DNA from: Lachnospiraceae bacterium
GTDB lineage: Bacteria > Bacillota > Clostridia > Lachnospirales > Lachnospiraceae
Direction: 5' to 3'
Assembly: GCA_017518185.1 (NCBI GenBank)
Contig: JAFWWB010000078.1
Location: forward strand, 62,001-126,000
Length of the DNA stretch: 64,000 bases
Shown here: piece after piece, positions 45,857 to 55,041 of the stretch
Numbering within the stretch: position 1 is the stretch's first letter
Layout: each line of letters starts with the position of its first letter
The notes under the pieces: generated by a model
The model's database searches: none
Told to the model about the DNA's origin: nothing
The model's input: only the letters and a program-made list of their open reading frames with translations
Made by a program: the position numbers and the translations under genes

Positions 45857-48113
45857 GCTTCTTCCCCCTGCCTTTTTCCGCTGTCACCGACACCCGGCCC
45901 TTGAGCCTCAGCTTCGGCTTTCCGCCTTCCATTCCAAGCTCGGCAGAGCCGCCCTTACGGAGCCTGCCGAATAGTATCTCGTTTACGAAGAGAGGCTTGA
46001 TCTCGCTGTCGATGGCCCTCTCTATCTCCCTGCCGCCGTAGTCCCTTGTGGTGCCCCTGCGGCAGATATAATCCATGGCCTCCCTGCTGATGCTGACGTT
46101 CACCTTTCTTCCCAGCAGCAGGTCGCTGAGCTCTTTCAGCTTCTTCTCCGTTATCTGCTCCGCCATGCGGTCGTTCATATGGTTGAAGGTCACCACGGCA
46201 CTGAGCCTGTTCCTGAATTCGGGAGTGAAGACCCTCTTGACCTCTTCCATCATGACACCGTCATTGAAGCTCCTTGCGCCGAAGCCTATGCTCTGGCGGC
46301 CGATGAGCCTTGCGCCCGCATTGCTGGTCATGATGATTATGACATTCTTGAAATCAGCCTTCTGGCCTTTGTTGTCCGTAAGGCTGGCGTAGTCCATCAC
46401 CTGCAGCAGCACGTTGAAGATATCGGGATGGGCTTTTTCTATCTCGTCGAGAAGAAGCACGCAGTGGGGATTGCGCCTGACCGCATCCGTAAGAAGTCCT
46501 CCGTCCTCATAACCCACGTAGCCCGCGGGAGAACCTATGAGCTTGGAGACAGTATGCTTCTCCGCATATTCACTCATATCAAAACGCACGAAGTTTATGC
46601 CAAGCTCCCTTGCCAGGACCTTGGCCACCTCCGTCTTTCCGACGCCGGTGGGCCCCACGAAAAGGAGGCTGGCTATGGGCTTGTTCTCCGCAAGCAGCCC
46701 CGCCCTGGACATATAGATGGAATCCACGATGCGGCGGACCGCTTCCTCCTGGCCGAAGATCGAAGAGGTGATGCGCTTGTAAAGGTCCTTCAGCCTCATT
46801 ACCTCTGCCTGTTCCGCCGTAGCCTTGGGAATGTTGGAAAGCTCCGCCAGCACGGTCTCTATCACATCCCTGCCCACGGTCTGGCGCTTCTTTCCCTCTT
46901 CGGGATGCATACGCCTCCAGGCCGCAGCTTCATCTATAAGGTCTATGGCCTTATCCGGCAGATACCTTCCGCCCATGAAGCTCTTGGAAAGCTTCACAGC
47001 GGTCTCAAGGGATTCCTTGCCGAACTTAATGCCATGGAATTTCTCATATTCACCCTTGATGCCCTGGAGTATCTTTATCGCTTCTTCCTCATCCGGCTCC
47101 TTTATGTCCACAGTGCAGAAGCGGCGGGCAAAGCCCTGGTTTTTGGTGAAATGCCGCTTATGCTCGTCGTAGGTAGTGGCGCCGATAAAGCGTATGCTGC
47201 CCTCCTCAAGATAGGGCCTCATCATATTGGAAGCATCCATTGAATTTGAGCCAAGATTCCCGGCTCCCACCAGGTTATGTATCTCGTCGATAAAGACCAC
47301 GGGATCATCCAGCTCCGCCAGATATTCCATAAGGTCTATGAGTCTCTTTTCAAAATCCCCTCTGTACTGGGTACCCGCCAGGAGCATGCCCACATCAAGG
47401 CTGTAGACCCGGGCTCCCTTCAGATCCTCAGGTACATTCCCCTCCACTATGCGCTTCACAAGACCCTTAACTATGCTGGTCTTGCCCACTCCGGGCTCGC
47501 CCACGAGCAGGGGGTTGTTCTTTTCCCTTCTGAGCAGTATGCGCATTATGCGGTCCAGCTCATCCTCACGGCCTATGAGGGGCTTGAAGTCCGCCGCCAC
47601 GTCGTTAAGGAGCATCAGGCAGTCGGGCAGGAGATCGTCATCGCTGTCTTCATCCTCCTCCGAAAGCTCGCCATCCTCCAGCATGCGCATCATATTTATG
47701 AACTCCTCGAGATTTCCCACCTGGCTTCCCAGATAGTGCATTCCGAAGGAATCCTTCTGCTTGTACATTCCGTATACGATATGATGCAGATAGATGAAAT
47801 CGCTCTCTTCGCGCTCAGCCGCGGAAGCCGCAGTCTCTATCATGGATGCAAAGCCATCGGAGATTATATCCGCTATACTGCTCTCCGCCTCCCCATCCTT
47901 TCTTCGGGGAACGATATTCTCAAGGAAATCGTTCAGGTTCTCCTTAAGCTCTTCCGCATTTCCGCCGCAGACTTCCACCAGCTTTTCAAACCAGGTCATC
48001 TGTGAAAGGATATGGAGCACATGCTCCGGCACCACCAGCTGGCTCTTCAGCTGCTGCGCCGATGCAAGTGTCATCTGCATCACTCTTTCAGTCTTACTGT
48101 CAAAAGTCATCAT
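45843..48113 (-). CDS. clpA: ClpA-type AAA+ unfoldase
   Basis: A 756-residue Clp ATPase with an N-domain, two AAA modules (GEPGVGKTSIVKG and GPTGVGKTEVAKV as Walker A), and IGF in RQSIGFGARS, the loop tripeptide that docks on ClpP. There is no ClpB-type middle domain, so it is ClpA rather than ClpB/ClpC. clpS overlaps it directly upstream (ATGA). clpP is not nearby and must be encoded elsewhere. It feeds N-degron substrates to ClpP. Confidence 0.93.
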   Translation of the reverse strand: MMTFDSKTERVMQMTLASAQQLKSQLVVPEHVLHILSQMTWFEKLVEVCGGNAEELKENLNDFLENIVPRRKDGEAESSIADIISDGFASMIETAASAAEREESDFIYLHHIVYGMYKQKDSFGMHYLGSQVGNLEEFINMMRMLEDGELSEEDEDSDDDLLPDCLMLLNDVAADFKPLIGREDELDRIMRILLRREKNNPLLVGEPGVGKTSIVKGLVKRIVEGNVPEDLKGARVYSLDVGMLLAGTQYRGDFEKRLIDLMEYLAELDDPVVFIDEIHNLVGAGNLGSNSMDASNMMRPYLEEGSIRFIGATTYDEHKRHFTKNQGFARRFCTVDIKEPDEEEAIKILQGIKGEYEKFHGIKFGKESLETAVKLSKSFMGGRYLPDKAIDLIDEAAAWRRMHPEEGKKRQTVGRDVIETVLAELSNIPKATAEQAEVMRLKDLYKRITSSIFGQEEAVRRIVDSIYMSRAGLLAENKPIASLLFVGPTGVGKTEVAKVLARELGINFVRFDMSEYAEKHTVSKLIGSPAGYVGYEDGGLLTDAVRRNPHCVLLLDEIEKAHPDIFNVLLQVMDYASLTDNKGQKADFKNVIIIMTSNAGARLIGRQSIGFGARSFNDGVMMEEVKRVFTPEFRNRLSAVVTFNHMNDRMAEQITEKKLKELSDLLLGRKVNVSISREAMDYICRRGTTRDYGGREIERAIDSEIKPLFVNEILFGRLRKGGSAELGMEGGKPKLRLKGRVSVTAEKGRGKKREGV

Positions 48114-48424
48114 TCACTCTCCAGATCGATGTTAAAGGGAAAGCCCTCCGCTCTTGCCTTCTCCACGGCCTGCCTCCTCTTGGTAGCGGCGATGTCGTAA
48201 GGGTAACGGGCTATCACCGCCCGGCCCTCACGGTGGACCTTGTACATGAGCTCCACGGCTTTTTCCCTGGGTTTATCAAAAATCTTAACAAGTATGTCCA
48301 CAACAAAATCCATGGTGGTCACGTCGTCATTGAGCATGATCACCTTGTAGAGCGAGGGTTTCTTCGGTTTATACTTTACGGCCGCAGACGTATTAGCGCT
48401 GCGCCCCCTCTTATGTTCAGGCAT
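48110..48424 (-). CDS. clpS: ClpS adaptor protein
   Basis: A 104-residue adaptor with a basic N-terminal extension. YKVIMLNDDVTTMDFVVDIL and MYKVHREGRAVIARYPYDIA are the conserved core that binds N-end-rule residues and the ClpA N-domain. It overlaps clpA by four bases. No ribosome site is visible in front of the ATG; a 12-base hairpin sits about 14 bases upstream and could affect translation or transcription into the operon. Confidence 0.93.
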   Translation of the reverse strand: MPEHKRGRSANTSAAVKYKPKKPSLYKVIMLNDDVTTMDFVVDILVKIFDKPREKAVELMYKVHREGRAVIARYPYDIAATKRRQAVEKARAEGFPFNIDLESE

Positions 48425-48437
48425 ATTAAAACACAGT

Positions 48438-48464
48438 GAGGACAGGGGTCAGACCCCTGCCCTC
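48438..48464 (-). terminator. Hairpin upstream of clpS (attenuator or weak terminator)
   Basis: A 12-base stem with a three-base loop (48438-48449 with 48453-48464, one G-U pair) built around the palindrome GGGGTCAGACCCC. It is followed on the minus strand by an interrupted T stretch (GTGTTTT), not a full T run. It could partially stop transcription from the 73-residue protein gene, letting some reach clpS. Confidence 0.5.
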
Positions 48465-48488
48465 ATCATCCTCCTGCATAAACCCGTT

Positions 48489-48710
48489 TTAGTTTCCGTC
48501 ATCAACGGCAGATGCAACCGAGCTCACCACAGAGCTCACTACAGATATGACCACGGCCAGGATGATGATAAGGCCGCCGCCCATGACAACAAAAAGACCT
48601 CCCATGGCTGCCTGCTGTGAAGCATCTTCACCTGCCGCAAGAACATTTGCTCCCATAGCCGTCCATATTCCCGAAAGGGCTGCTGCCCCTTTTAAGATTT
48701 TTCCGCGCAT
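48489..48710 (-). CDS. Small membrane protein of unknown function
   Basis: A 73-residue protein: a signal-like N-terminus (GAAALSGIWTAMGANVLAAG), then a second hydrophobic helix (GGLFVVMGGGLIIILAVVIS) and a serine/valine-rich end. A GGAGGT site and an excellent promoter precede it, so it is probably real. It lies 64 bases ahead of clpS and may be the first gene of the long operon. It could be a membrane-anchored regulator or a gas-vesicle-like oligomer, but no function is supported. Confidence 0.65.
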   Translation of the reverse strand: MRGKILKGAAALSGIWTAMGANVLAAGEDASQQAAMGGLFVVMGGGLIIILAVVISVVSSVVSSVASAVDDGN

Positions 48711-48737
48711 TTCTCAATACCTCCGCATACGAGGGAT

Positions 48738-48766
48738 ATTATACAACTATATAAGACTTTATGCAA
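48738..48766 (-). promoter_or_regulatory. Sigma-A promoter ahead of the clpS/glycan operon
   Basis: On the minus strand, TTGCAT (48761-48766) and a consensus TATAAT (48738-48743) are separated by 17 bases. It is the only strong promoter seen before the clpS-to-ftsH run. Confidence 0.8.
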
Positions 48767-48793
48767 GTGCGGGGAAAGCCCCGCTCCTTAAGA

Positions 48794-49477
48794 TCAAAGC
48801 CCCACCCACCAGGCATCCTGGCCTTCTTCGGGAACGGGCAGATATTTCTTCATGGCTTTTTCTATAAGGAAGGAACTCATATAGGCCCAGCAGCCCGGTG
48901 CCAGTATTATGGCCGGAGGCATGACCTTCACAAACAGCACAAAGCCGTACAGTATGACCAGCAGCAGCACGCTGAAGTAGATATAGCGTATGGCCAGTAC
49001 AAAGGACATGAAGATGATCTGCATAGTGCTTATGTCCAGCCTGGAGAGCAGTGGGAACATATAGGTAAAGAGCATACCCACTATCACCAGCACTATGCCG
49101 CAGACCATGTAAAGCTCCACCAGCTGTTCGCTCTTATCCTTGAAGGCGCTGCGCATGCCGTTGGTGATGATATCCTCAAGGGATGCTCCCAGTGTGCTCA
49201 TCCAGGTAAGGAGGAAGAGACAGATCACCAGCAGAAGTAAAGTCATCACGGTCGCCTTGAAGAAGTTCTGCTTCCAGGACTTGAAATACTCCTTTATCAT
49301 ATAGCCCCGGTTCATGCGTATGCATTTCACCACGGTATAATAAAGTGCCGTTGTGGATGCACCTATTGTAATGATGGGAATGCTTGTGACAAACCAGATC
49401 ACACTGATTATCATCACATTGCCTATCTTGGTGAGGGCTCTTGTTATTGGTCCGTTTACTGAAAAAAGATCCTTCAT
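48794..49477 (-). CDS. yesL: YesL-family (DUF624) membrane protein
   Basis: A 227-residue protein with five transmembrane segments. The N-terminal MKDLFSVNGPITRALTKIGN and the IPIITIGASTTALYYTVVK motif identify the YesL family, which is regularly encoded beside carbohydrate ABC importers; its role is unproven. A terminator hairpin directly upstream overlaps the place where a ribosome site would be, so translation may be weak or regulated by that structure. Confidence 0.82.
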   Translation of the reverse strand: MKDLFSVNGPITRALTKIGNVMIISVIWFVTSIPIITIGASTTALYYTVVKCIRMNRGYMIKEYFKSWKQNFFKATVMTLLLLVICLFLLTWMSTLGASLEDIITNGMRSAFKDKSEQLVELYMVCGIVLVIVGMLFTYMFPLLSRLDISTMQIIFMSFVLAIRYIYFSVLLLVILYGFVLFVKVMPPAIILAPGCWAYMSSFLIEKAMKKYLPVPEEGQDAWWVGL

Positions 49478-49482
49478 GTCAT

Positions 49483-49514
49483 AAAAAGGGGGAGGCAGTA
49501 TAACTGTCTCCCCC
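49483..49514 (-). terminator. Terminator between the permease genes and yesL
   Basis: GGGGGAG-type stem (49488-49498 with 49504-49514) followed on the minus strand by five T residues. It lies between the stop codon of the second permease gene and the yesL start. Confidence 0.85.
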
Positions 49515-49536
49515 GCTCCTTTTGTTTTTGATCAGA

Positions 49537-50400
49537 TCAACCCTTGACAGAACCTGCTGCCAGACCACCGACGATGTACTTTGAAAGGATCAGGTACACC
49601 ACGATGACAGGGAAGATCGAGAATGCGATGGTCGCATACACAACACCCATATCAAACTTCAGGAAGTCTGCGCCACGCAGCTGTGCGATGAGGATGGGCA
49701 GCGTCTTCTTCGTATCCGTGGAAATTACCAGGTTGGGAGTAAAGTAGTTATTCCAGCTTGCCACGAAGGAGAAGATCGCCTGCACTGCCATGGCCGGAAC
49801 CATCAGCGGCAGCACTATCGTATTGAAGATCCTTACCTCACCGGCGCCGTCTATACGTGCCGCCTCAAGCAGCTCGATAGGCAGTGCACTCTCCATGTAT
49901 TGCTTCATATAGAAGAATACTATGGGAGCAGCGATGGAAGGAACGATCAGAGGAATGAAATTGTCCATTAGGTGCATCTTGTCGATCAACTGCAGGAAAC
50001 CGAGTGCGGTAACCTGGGTAGGGATCATCATGATGGCAAGTATCATCGTAAAGATCGCCTTCTTAAGCTTGAACTCATATGCGTGGATGGCATATGCCGT
50101 CATAGCGGAGAAGTATACGGAAAGAGCCGCGGTGCTGACGGAAACTATAAGGCTGTTGATCATACCCCTGAGTATAGGCTGGGTGCCTGTCAGCGCGTTC
50201 TTAAGGTTCTCGAAGAGATGAACGCTGGGTATGGGTGTAAAGCCCTTGGTCAGCTCACCCTTTGAACGGGTGGCATTAATAAGCAGTATGTAGAACCAGA
50301 TGAGGCAGAAGATACAGGCGATGGTGAGCACCACATATGCCACCGCACGTCTGGCCTTTACGCCTCCCTTTTGTTTTTCTTCAACCATATTTACCTGCAT
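49537..50400 (-). CDS. Carbohydrate ABC importer permease (LacG/MalG type)
   Basis: A 287-residue inner-membrane permease with six transmembrane segments. The EAARIDGAGE motif marks the cytoplasmic loop that contacts the ATPase. It pairs with the LacF-type permease 18 bases upstream. No ATPase gene is present, as is usual for importers that use a shared MsmX-type ATPase. Confidence 0.92.
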   Translation of the reverse strand: MQVNMVEEKQKGGVKARRAVAYVVLTIACIFCLIWFYILLINATRSKGELTKGFTPIPSVHLFENLKNALTGTQPILRGMINSLIVSVSTAALSVYFSAMTAYAIHAYEFKLKKAIFTMILAIMMIPTQVTALGFLQLIDKMHLMDNFIPLIVPSIAAPIVFFYMKQYMESALPIELLEAARIDGAGEVRIFNTIVLPLMVPAMAVQAIFSFVASWNNYFTPNLVISTDTKKTLPILIAQLRGADFLKFDMGVVYATIAFSIFPVIVVYLILSKYIVGGLAAGSVKG

Positions 50401-50418
50401 GTCAGTATCCTCCCTTCT

Positions 50419-51366
50419 TTACTTTTTCCCGTACTTATCCTGGTTGCCGCTGAACTTGAAGACTATGAAGCTCAGGACACCGGTGATGAAGAACAGGATA
50501 ACTGACAGCGCACCACCCATACCGTAGTTCTTGCTGTACAGGTGCTTGTTCAGTCGCATGATCAGGGTCATTGAAGTTTCCTGAGGCTGACCGGAGCCCT
50601 TGGTCAGTATCTGAGGAACATCGAACATCTGGAGACCACCGATAAGGGAGGTGACCAGCACGTAGATCAGTATCGGGCGGAGGATGGGAAGCGTTATTCG
50701 CCAGAAGATCTGGTTTGCGGTAGCGCCGTCCACCTCGGCAGCCTCAAGGAGGGAGGTGTCTATACCCATCATACCTGCCAGCAGCAGGATGGTGGTGTTA
50801 CCGAACCACATGAGGCAGTTCATCAAAGCCACCAGGGTACGTACGCTTCCGGTATGAGCCAGGAAGTCGTAGGCCACATACTCATTGGGATCGGAGATCT
50901 TTCCGATAAGGAGCTGGAAGCCTTTCATTATATCGTTGACAGGGCCAACGGTGGAGAACAAGGTGAAGAATAACATTGAAAACGCCGATGCCATTATCAG
51001 GTTCGGCAGATAGATCACTGTCTTAAAGAATCTCTGTCCCTTGAGCCTTAAGCTGGGATCCGAGAACCATGCCGCAAAGAGCAGCGAAATGACGATCTGA
51101 GGTATGAAGCCCATGATCCACATGATCATGGTATTCTTCAGATCCTTCAGGAAAAGACCTTCAGAAAAGATCTTTCCGTAGTTCCCGAGACCGGTCCACT
51201 TGGGTCCGATGATCTCGAGGCCGTCACGGTAATTGATGTAAAAACTGTTCTTGATGGTGCTGATAAGCGGTATCAGCTGGAAAATGATGAATACCACAAT
51301 GAATGGTATCAGGAAGATGTAACCCCATTTGTTATAAGAAACAACGGACTTGCCCTTTTTATTCAT
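50419..51366 (-). CDS. Carbohydrate ABC importer permease (LacF/MalF type)
   Basis: A 315-residue permease with six transmembrane segments. EAAEVDGATANQIF is its ATPase-docking motif, preceded by NTTILLLAGMMGID. GGAGG precedes the ATG. It lies 164 bases behind the binding-protein gene; that gap contains a stable hairpin which probably makes the binding protein more abundant than the permeases. Confidence 0.92.
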   Translation of the reverse strand: MNKKGKSVVSYNKWGYIFLIPFIVVFIIFQLIPLISTIKNSFYINYRDGLEIIGPKWTGLGNYGKIFSEGLFLKDLKNTMIMWIMGFIPQIVISLLFAAWFSDPSLRLKGQRFFKTVIYLPNLIMASAFSMLFFTLFSTVGPVNDIMKGFQLLIGKISDPNEYVAYDFLAHTGSVRTLVALMNCLMWFGNTTILLLAGMMGIDTSLLEAAEVDGATANQIFWRITLPILRPILIYVLVTSLIGGLQMFDVPQILTKGSGQPQETSMTLIMRLNKHLYSKNYGMGGALSVILFFITGVLSFIVFKFSGNQDKYGKK

Positions 51367-51460
51367 GCCCTTACCTCCATAAGTTACCTTTCAATTATCA
51401 TGCTGTCTAAACAGCAAACAAAGAAAATGTTTCCACTTTCTTTGGCGGTACTTTTTTCAT

Positions 51461-51492
51461 AAAACGTGCCTGCCCTGATCGGACAGGCACGT
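51461..51492 (-). terminator. Hairpin between binding-protein and permease genes
   Basis: A 12-base stem (51464-51475 with 51481-51492, one G-U pair) followed on the minus strand by a short T tract. It lies 40 bases after the binding-protein stop codon. It is probably a partial terminator or mRNA stabiliser that sets the ratio of binding protein to permeases. The rest of this 164-base gap holds only the permease ribosome site. Confidence 0.72.
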
Positions 51493-51530
51493 CCATGAAT
51501 TACTTAGTGCTTATCAATCCAAAGTATCGA

Positions 51531-52982
51531 TTATCTGCTGAGTGCAGGATACTTTGCAGTGATGGAGTTGTAGAACTTCTCAAGAGCATCGTCGTAAGAA
51601 CCGTTGCCATCGAAGTAATCCTTCATAGCGTTCTGGAACTCCTCGTTGCAGCCCTGATCATAAGCGCTGATCTTGTCGAGGCTGATGTTCTTAGCACCTG
51701 CTGCGAACATTCCGAGAGGATTCTGGCCACCGAACACTGCGCTGGTGTAATCGCTTGCAGCCATCTCTTCCATAGCGGGCTGGTTGTTTACGAAGTCGTC
51801 ATCCTGCTTAACGATGTCGATCATGATGTCCTTGTCAACGGTAAGCTTTCTCATGATGTCAGCAACGGTAGCCTTGTTGTCGGTACCGGTAGCTGCGCAG
51901 ATCCAGGTGCCGCCCCAGAAGAAGCCCTGAGGTCCTTCGGTTGCGCCCCAGCCACCCTGGTTAGCGATGGATCCGTCAACATCAGCTGCCATACAGAAGT
52001 TGATCAGCCAAGCGGGCCCAAAGTAGCAGAATACCTTGCCATCGGGATAGAAGCCTGCGCTCCAGTCATCGCTCCAAAGAGCAGCGGTGCTCTTGATCTC
52101 GCCAGCATCATACATTTCCTTGGTATCATCAACCCATGCCTTGATGTTGTCATCGATCTGGATCTTCTTGTCTGCGCTTACCCAGGGAACGCTAACGTTG
52201 TTGGAGTAAGTACGGTAAGTATCGTTAACGGTTGCAGTCATGTAATAGCCTGCATCCTTCATCTGAGCTGCAGTCTCCTTGTAGGTAGCCCAATCCTTGA
52301 CAGCAGCCTGAACGGTGTCATGATCGTCAGCGCCGAGAACTGCGGTAGCAGCCTCACGGTTGTAGATCAGAACGCCGGGGCAGCCCTGCCATGAAACACC
52401 CTTAAGCTTGCCGTCAGAGCTGGTCATAACGTCCTGGGTGTACTTGTACTGGGTGCTCAGCTCAGCGATGGGATCGATACCGAGCTCGTTCACGGGAAGA
52501 GTGTAATCGGTATCAACATACTTCAGAGCGTAGTCAGCCTCAACAAGGAAAAGGTCGATCTTGTCATCAGCTGCTGCGTCAGCCTGCTTGAGGAGATCCT
52601 CATCAAGCTTGTTCTGATAGCCGTTGTCATCGGAAGGAGTGATGGTCCAGACAACATCGATATCACCGATCTTGCCGTGGGTAGCGTCCACTTCCTCATA
52701 TCCGGGATAGTGATCGGTCAGACGGCTCTTGAACTCCTCATTCCAGCAGTAGATGTTGAGAACCTTTCCTTCGGTCTCCTCAGCTACGTCAACAACCTCA
52801 GCGGTCTCGTCAAGCTTCTTCTCCTCGGTAGGAGCTGCCTCCTCCTTCTTCTCCTCGGTATCGCCGCCGTTATCAGCAGGTGCCTCGGTAGGAGCTGCGC
52901 TGCCACCCTCTTCGCCACAGGCTGCAAGAGCGCCAACACTCATGATCATTGCCATGCTTAATGCCAATAATCTCTTTTTCAT
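51531..52982 (-). CDS. Carbohydrate ABC importer substrate-binding lipoprotein
   Basis: The start at 52982 follows a GGAGG site. The 483-residue product has a lipoprotein signal peptide, MKKRLLALSMAMIMSVG, then the lipobox LAAC. A glutamate/alanine/proline-rich linker follows, then a solute-binding domain of the family-1 type (CAATGTDNKATVADIMRKLT, FGPAWLINFCMAAD). It captures a sugar outside the cell and delivers it to the permease pair downstream. The sugar is unknown. A cre-like site upstream suggests catabolite control. Confidence 0.92.
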   Translation of the reverse strand: MKKRLLALSMAMIMSVGALAACGEEGGSAAPTEAPADNGGDTEEKKEEAAPTEEKKLDETAEVVDVAEETEGKVLNIYCWNEEFKSRLTDHYPGYEEVDATHGKIGDIDVVWTITPSDDNGYQNKLDEDLLKQADAAADDKIDLFLVEADYALKYVDTDYTLPVNELGIDPIAELSTQYKYTQDVMTSSDGKLKGVSWQGCPGVLIYNREAATAVLGADDHDTVQAAVKDWATYKETAAQMKDAGYYMTATVNDTYRTYSNNVSVPWVSADKKIQIDDNIKAWVDDTKEMYDAGEIKSTAALWSDDWSAGFYPDGKVFCYFGPAWLINFCMAADVDGSIANQGGWGATEGPQGFFWGGTWICAATGTDNKATVADIMRKLTVDKDIMIDIVKQDDDFVNNQPAMEEMAASDYTSAVFGGQNPLGMFAAGAKNISLDKISAYDQGCNEEFQNAMKDYFDGNGSYDDALEKFYNSITAKYPALSR

Positions 52983-53044
52983 GTTGCATTTACCTCCCAT
53001 AAAAATGTTATTACGTCTCCGGCCCTTTGCCGGCTACGGTGTGA

Positions 53045-53073
53045 AGTGTAGCACAGTGGTACATAATATGCAA
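53045..53073 (-). promoter_or_regulatory. Sigma-A promoter of the sugar ABC operon
   Basis: On the minus strand, TTGCAT (53068-53073) and TACACT (53045-53050) are separated by 17 bases. A second, weaker candidate (TTGTAG at 53111-53116 with TAATAT at 53087-53092) lies just upstream, next to the cre site. Confidence 0.7.
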
Positions 53074-53117
53074 GAGTTTTTCGGGTATATTAATAAAGTT
53101 TGTCGGTTTTCTACAAT

Positions 53118-53134
53118 ATGAAAGCGTTTTCATT
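53118..53134. promoter_or_regulatory. cre-like operator (CcpA or LacI-family)
   Basis: ATGAAAGCGTTTTCATT matches the CcpA cre consensus WTGAAARCGYTTTCWN at every defined position. It lies about 45 bases upstream of the better -35 and directly beside the second possible promoter. It suggests carbon-catabolite control, or control by a LacI-type repressor, of the sugar importer. Confidence 0.78.
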
Positions 53135-53203
53135 CACAATTATTCACAATCCGTTCATAATTGTTCATAGTCCGTTCATATATTTATGTAACCCGCCTCC
53201 CAT

Positions 53204-53235
53204 AAAAAGACCCCTGCGGCAGATAAACCGCAGGG
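53204..53235 (-). terminator. Terminator downstream of the chemoreceptor gene
   Basis: CCCTGCGG and CCGCAGGG (53212-53219 and 53228-53235) form a perfect 8-base stem with an eight-base loop. It is followed on the minus strand by GTC and five T residues (53204-53208). It ends the MCP transcript just ahead of the sugar operon promoter. Confidence 0.88.
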
Positions 53236-53267
53236 ATCTTCCATTTTCCCCATTCACAGTCAACGTT

Positions 53268-55022
53268 TTACAGCCTCTCGAACCTGCCCACTTCCTGGTT
53301 CAGTTCACCGCTGATGCTCTGGTTTGTCTCCACCAGAGCGTTCACATCCCGAATATTGGACGCTATCTCGCCGGCGCTGTTCTCGGCGGCATCTATGGAT
53401 CTGGCCGATATGCTCACGGAATCACCTATGGCGCCAACCGAGCCGTTCATGTGATCCATGGCTGCATCCAGCCGCTTAGCCTCCTCGGAAAGACCGTCCA
53501 GCACCTCGCTGAAATGTCTCGCGCTCTGCTCATATTTATTTCCGGTATCCACAAAGGCATCGTAGTCCGCCAGCACTGTCCCGTTAATGAAATCTATGAC
53601 CGCGGTAGCGTTCTCGGAAAGCTCACGCACCGCTTCCGTAACGTTCTTGCTGATATTCTGGATATCCACGGCCGTTTTGCTGGAATCGTCCGCCAGATTG
53701 CTGATCTCGCCGGCCACCACGGCAAAGCCCCTGCCGGCCTCTCCGGCCCTTGCGGCCTCTATGCTGGCGTTAAGGGAAAGGAGGTTGGTCTGCGAGGCTA
53801 TATCCAGTATGTTATCGGTAAGCTCGCCTATGCGGTTGACCTGGGCGGAATTCTCGACGGAACGCCGGAGCACCGTGTTGAGCTCCGCGATGCGCTCGCC
53901 CGTGGTCTTCTTCTTCTTCGCAGCCTCGGCCTGTATCTGCCCGGCCTCTTTCATGACCTTTCCCGCAAACTCTCCGCCCTGCTTCGTCTTAAGACCCATA
54001 TCCTCCACGGAATCCTTCACACCCTCAAGGCTCCTGGAGATATCCTCCGTGGTATCCGTCACGCCTCTCATGGCCTCCGATACCTGGTCCATGGCAGCTC
54101 CGGACCTTGTGACGCTGCCGTTGGCATCCCTCATCCTGGCGCTTATGGCCTCCGAGGTTTCCTTTAAGCTGTCGGCGTTGCTCCTGAGCTTCTGCATTAT
54201 AGCCTGCAGAGTCTCGACATATTCGTTGATGCCTTCCACCACGCTGCCGATCTCGTTATCGGCCCTGACCCCGATGCGCCGGCTTAAGTCTCCCTTGCCG
54301 CGGCGTATCAGGTCTATCATGCCGTTCAGCTCAAGAGCGGTCCTTCTCAGGGGTATGGTCATGAACTTCAGCACCACGAAAATGGCTGCCGCCACCACCG
54401 CCAGGAAAATGATGATGCCCGCCACGGTAAAGTTGCGGCTGCTGTTCATCATATCCGTGGAGCTCTTCATGCCGTCCTGCCTTATCTTCTCGATAAGATC
54501 GGTGAGCTCATTGTAGGAGTCGTTCAGCGCAGCCGTGGGGCCAACGATGTTTTCCCGGCACATGTTGAAGGCCAGCTGCCGGTTTATCTCGGAGGCCACC
54601 ACACAGTCGTCGCATACCTTTGTGTATTCGTCCAGGTTATCCTTCAGCTTATCCAGTACACTCTCATAGCCGGTCGCCCCATCGGAGGCCATGGCCGTAC
54701 GCAGTGAGCTTATCATACCGTCCAGGGAATCCTTCTGCTTATTGTAGCTGTTCAGGGATTCCTGCCTCGCCTCATCGTCGGCGGCGAGTATGGCTGTCAC
54801 CAGCTCCTTCTGCATATCCACCGTGGCGATGTTCAGGGCCGCCAGCATATCTGCGTAGGATACGGCGGCGGAGTTTACCTTCTCACTCACCTCCTGCATC
54901 CTGTGGCTCTCCTGTATGCTGTAAAAGCCCGTGGCCGCATACACGAGGGTAAGGATAAGGAAGATGATCCCTATCACGAAATTGATGCGTTTTACAAATG
55001 GTACCGGATTTCTGTTTTCCAT
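53268..55022 (-). CDS. Methyl-accepting chemotaxis protein
   Basis: A 584-residue receptor. One transmembrane helix near 13-32, a helical extracytoplasmic sensor domain to about 185, a second helix near 193-215, a HAMP region and then the signalling domain. The signalling hairpin tip is [20 protein letters not shown]. The sensor region resembles four-helix-bundle ligand-binding domains. AAGGGGG precedes the start. It follows the large secreted protein by 19 bases, so the two are probably co-expressed. The ligand is unknown. Confidence 0.92.
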   Translation of the reverse strand: MENRNPVPFVKRINFVIGIIFLILTLVYAATGFYSIQESHRMQEVSEKVNSAAVSYADMLAALNIATVDMQKELVTAILAADDEARQESLNSYNKQKDSLDGMISSLRTAMASDGATGYESVLDKLKDNLDEYTKVCDDCVVASEINRQLAFNMCRENIVGPTAALNDSYNELTDLIEKIRQDGMKSSTDMMNSSRNFTVAGIIIFLAVVAAAIFVVLKFMTIPLRRTALELNGMIDLIRRGKGDLSRRIGVRADNEIGSVVEGINEYVETLQAIMQKLRSNADSLKETSEAISARMRDANGSVTRSGAAMDQVSEAMRGVTDTTEDISRSLEGVKDSVEDMGLKTKQGGEFAGKVMKEAGQIQAEAAKKKKTTGERIAELNTVLRRSVENSAQVNRIGELTDNILDIASQTNLLSLNASIEAARAGEAGRGFAVVAGEISNLADDSSKTAVDIQNISKNVTEAVRELSENATAVIDFINGTVLADYDAFVDTGNKYEQSARHFSEVLDGLSEEAKRLDAAMDHMNGSVGAIGDSVSISARSIDAAENSAGEIASNIRDVNALVETNQSISGELNQEVGRFERL

Positions 55023-55041
55023 ATTAACCCCCTTTTAAAGA

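Noticed and set aside
49537-52982. A complete ABC importer including its ATPase
   Set aside because: No nucleotide-binding subunit is found nearby; such importers generally share one encoded elsewhere.
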